Source: Hippopus hippopus
Taxonomy: Eukaryota > Mollusca > Bivalvia > Cardiida > Cardiidae
DNA: 64,000 nt
Direction of reading: 5' to 3'
NCBI GenBank assembly: GCA_946811185.2
Contig: OX328096.1
Coordinates: 69,067,345-69,131,344, forward strand
This document shows, in pieces, positions 62,501-64,000 of the stretch. A program made the position numbers and the translations under genes. The notes under the pieces were generated by a model, which saw only the letters and a program-made list of their open reading frames with translations, ran no database searches and was not told the DNA's origin. Position 1 is the first letter of the stretch. Every line of letters begins with the position of its first letter.

Positions 62501-62779
62501 AAACAAAGTTCCACAAAGTCTTTGTTTGAGTGGATAGGAGCCAAGTCCAGAATTACATTTTTTATCTCCCGTAATCTATGCAATCTCTCAAGCCAGGGCT
62601 AATATTTTCATGAAGCCACACGAACGTCTTTGGTTTGATATAATATCAACAAAATGGGTTATGTTTGGCTTAAAATGAGCAGATTAGACCTTTTAAAACA
62701 TTCATCAGTAAGGTAAAAGGAACGCTATGTGAGAGTCATTTATAAAAGTTTTATGCGCACTACAATTCGAGCTGGAGTC
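62501..62779. other. Satellite edge and unique sequence
   Basis: Similarity to the monomer stops near 62510. The rest has no feature I recognise. Confidence 0.4.
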
Positions 62780-63018
62780 GGGGGTCCTGCGTGGCTCAGT
62801 GGTAAAGTGTATTACTCGCAACCTGGAAACCCCAGGTTCGAGGCGCACTGGATCCTCTAGGGTTTTTCGTGGCATTGTCCTTGGGGAAGACACTTCAGAG
62901 CCCAAGCCTAATACTGGTGAAACCCAGGAAATACATCAATATATGAACTGTCGCCGTGATATGACTGAAATAATGTTGAAAGCGGCGTAAAACACCATTC
63001 AATCTATCAATTAATCGG
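62780..63018 (+). mobile_element. tRNA-headed SINE with 9-bp target duplication
   Basis: Head GTGGCTCAGTGGTAAAGTGT and CCAGGTTCGAGGCGCACTGG (A- and B-box-like), body ending ATATGACTGAAATAATGTTG, tail ATTCAATCTATCAATTAATC. The duplication GCTGGAGTC flanks it at 62771-62779 and 63019-63027. Confidence 0.85.
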
Positions 63019-63251
63019 GCTGGAGTCTTTGACTACGTCTTACATTTACATTATACTTATATGGGATAAAAAACCTAAATCGGCTTGTTTACGAGCTTTA
63101 TTGGGACAAAGAATTGTTATGTGAAAGTCATTTATGAGAATAGGCGAGCACTTCACTTCAAACAAAATCATCAGACGCACTTTACATCTCAGAAGCATGT
63201 GTCGTTGGTCCTTAGCATATTAAGAAAATAAGTGAAGAAGGTGGTTTCGCA

Positions 63252-63351
63252 CGAATTGCAATAAATTATCGCAAAACCCTTAGCATTGACTGAAAACTTA
63301 TAACAGTTTGCTGCTCAACAATTTTTAGCTATAAATCGAGGATAGCAAAAC
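63252..63351 (+). repeat. Isolated, diverged satellite monomer piece
   Basis: GAATTGCAATAAATTATCGC, then 'aaaacccttagcattgactgaaaacttataacagtttgctgctcaac' and 'ataaatcgaggatagcaaaac' follow the satellite order (TTGCAATAAATTATTGCAAA, CTCGTTGCGATGACAG, AAATTTATTAC...) with many substitutions, about 750 bases beyond the array. Confidence 0.6.
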
Positions 63352-64000
63352 AAATTTGGTTTCTTTTGAAAATCGATTTTGTTTATTTGTCAAACTTTGA
63401 GCAAATCAGCCATAGTAAAATCTTTGGAATTCCCCCGTGTTGAAATCATCTCTCTCTATATAATTGCATGTTCATTGGGTAAACCTCTATCAGATTGTTT
63501 AAAGAATATAAAGTTAATGAAATAGAATTTATTCAGTAAAAAATCACCGAACTTGTAAACGGCCACTGCGTATTACTCCTTTTATATCATATTTAGAAGT
63601 CTCAGACACAAAACCGAGGGAAGAGAATAACCCCCTTTTCAAAATCACATAAATCGCAATTTTAAGACAAATTCCAAAACCTCTGTCCAAGAAATCCACG
63701 AAAAATGTTGTTTTATTGGTAAGCTTAATCGTGCTAGAATTCAATCTATTGAACGGTAAGGATTTGTTTTGGAAAGGTATCTCACAATTGCCAAAAAAGT
63801 AAAGTATACCCCACCACCAGTGTTTATTTTGAGATCAGGGATGTTGACGGACTCGTGTCATTTAAATTGTGTTCCTTGAGATTTTTTTTCTCATAGGTTT
63901 TTCTTGAAACGGATAATGCTTGGGTATTGAATAAATACCCGTTTGAACTGGAATGAAAATTAGGGAAAAGCGCGTTTCATAAATAACGGCAACTGAGGTC
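63352..64000. other. No feature recognised
   Basis: The short frame 63544-63744 (-) has no recognisable family. I see no repeat. Confidence 0.35.

Overview
The window looks like an intron-rich, transposon-choked stretch of animal nuclear DNA, most likely from a bivalve mollusc. The evidence is GT-AG spliced genes with long introns, AT-rich sequence, tRNA-headed SINEs sharing a common body, foldback MITEs of the 'GAGCCGTGCTCTGTG' type, and ~160-bp modular arrays with bivalve-typical termini. The bivalve call rests on remembered repeat families, not on a search. No prokaryotic features, CRISPR array, rRNA or functional tRNA gene was seen.

Three cellular gene structures can be assembled by hand from splice sites and reading-frame phase. 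(1) A C2H2 zinc-finger gene on + (exons 3-96, 3972-4090, 6207-7655; 5' end outside the window). (2) A truncated inverted copy of it on - (exons 19513-19628 and 18001 to about 17659), cut off after the fourth finger by a ~163-bp repeat array. (3) A seven-exon gene on - (49032 to 24542) whose exon lengths and phases join into one open frame of 2541 nt (846 aa plus stop). It resembles a pogo/CENP-B-like DDE_1 transposase, but it is split by six introns, has two copies of the N-terminal helix-turn-helix-like exon, carries N in place of the first catalytic D (residue 600), and has no recognisable terminal inverted repeats around it. It is the best candidate for an undescribed gene here: a host gene derived from a transposase.

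The rest is mobile and repetitive DNA. About fifty copies or fragments of one ~220-bp, TTAA-flanked MITE family (piggyBac-like ends, near-perfect internal palindrome) lie throughout 3.3-57.9 kb, often nested in each other or in other elements. Larger elements are a 5.7-kb Tigger-type transposon with a decayed transposase (30014-35739), two mariner-type elements (218-2225, 57039-57843), two TA-flanked elements with CAGTCAAAC ends (308-1278, 36097-37041), a CCGTT-flanked element (50930-51598) and several modular arrays (101-2420, 13633-15192, 32268-35446, 40461-43430, 43430-44536). Tandem DNA includes a 39-bp minisatellite (53330-54392) and a ~343-bp satellite of about 12 monomers with a partly alternating two-type order (58181-62500). 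Nested insertions give relative ages for many of these events.
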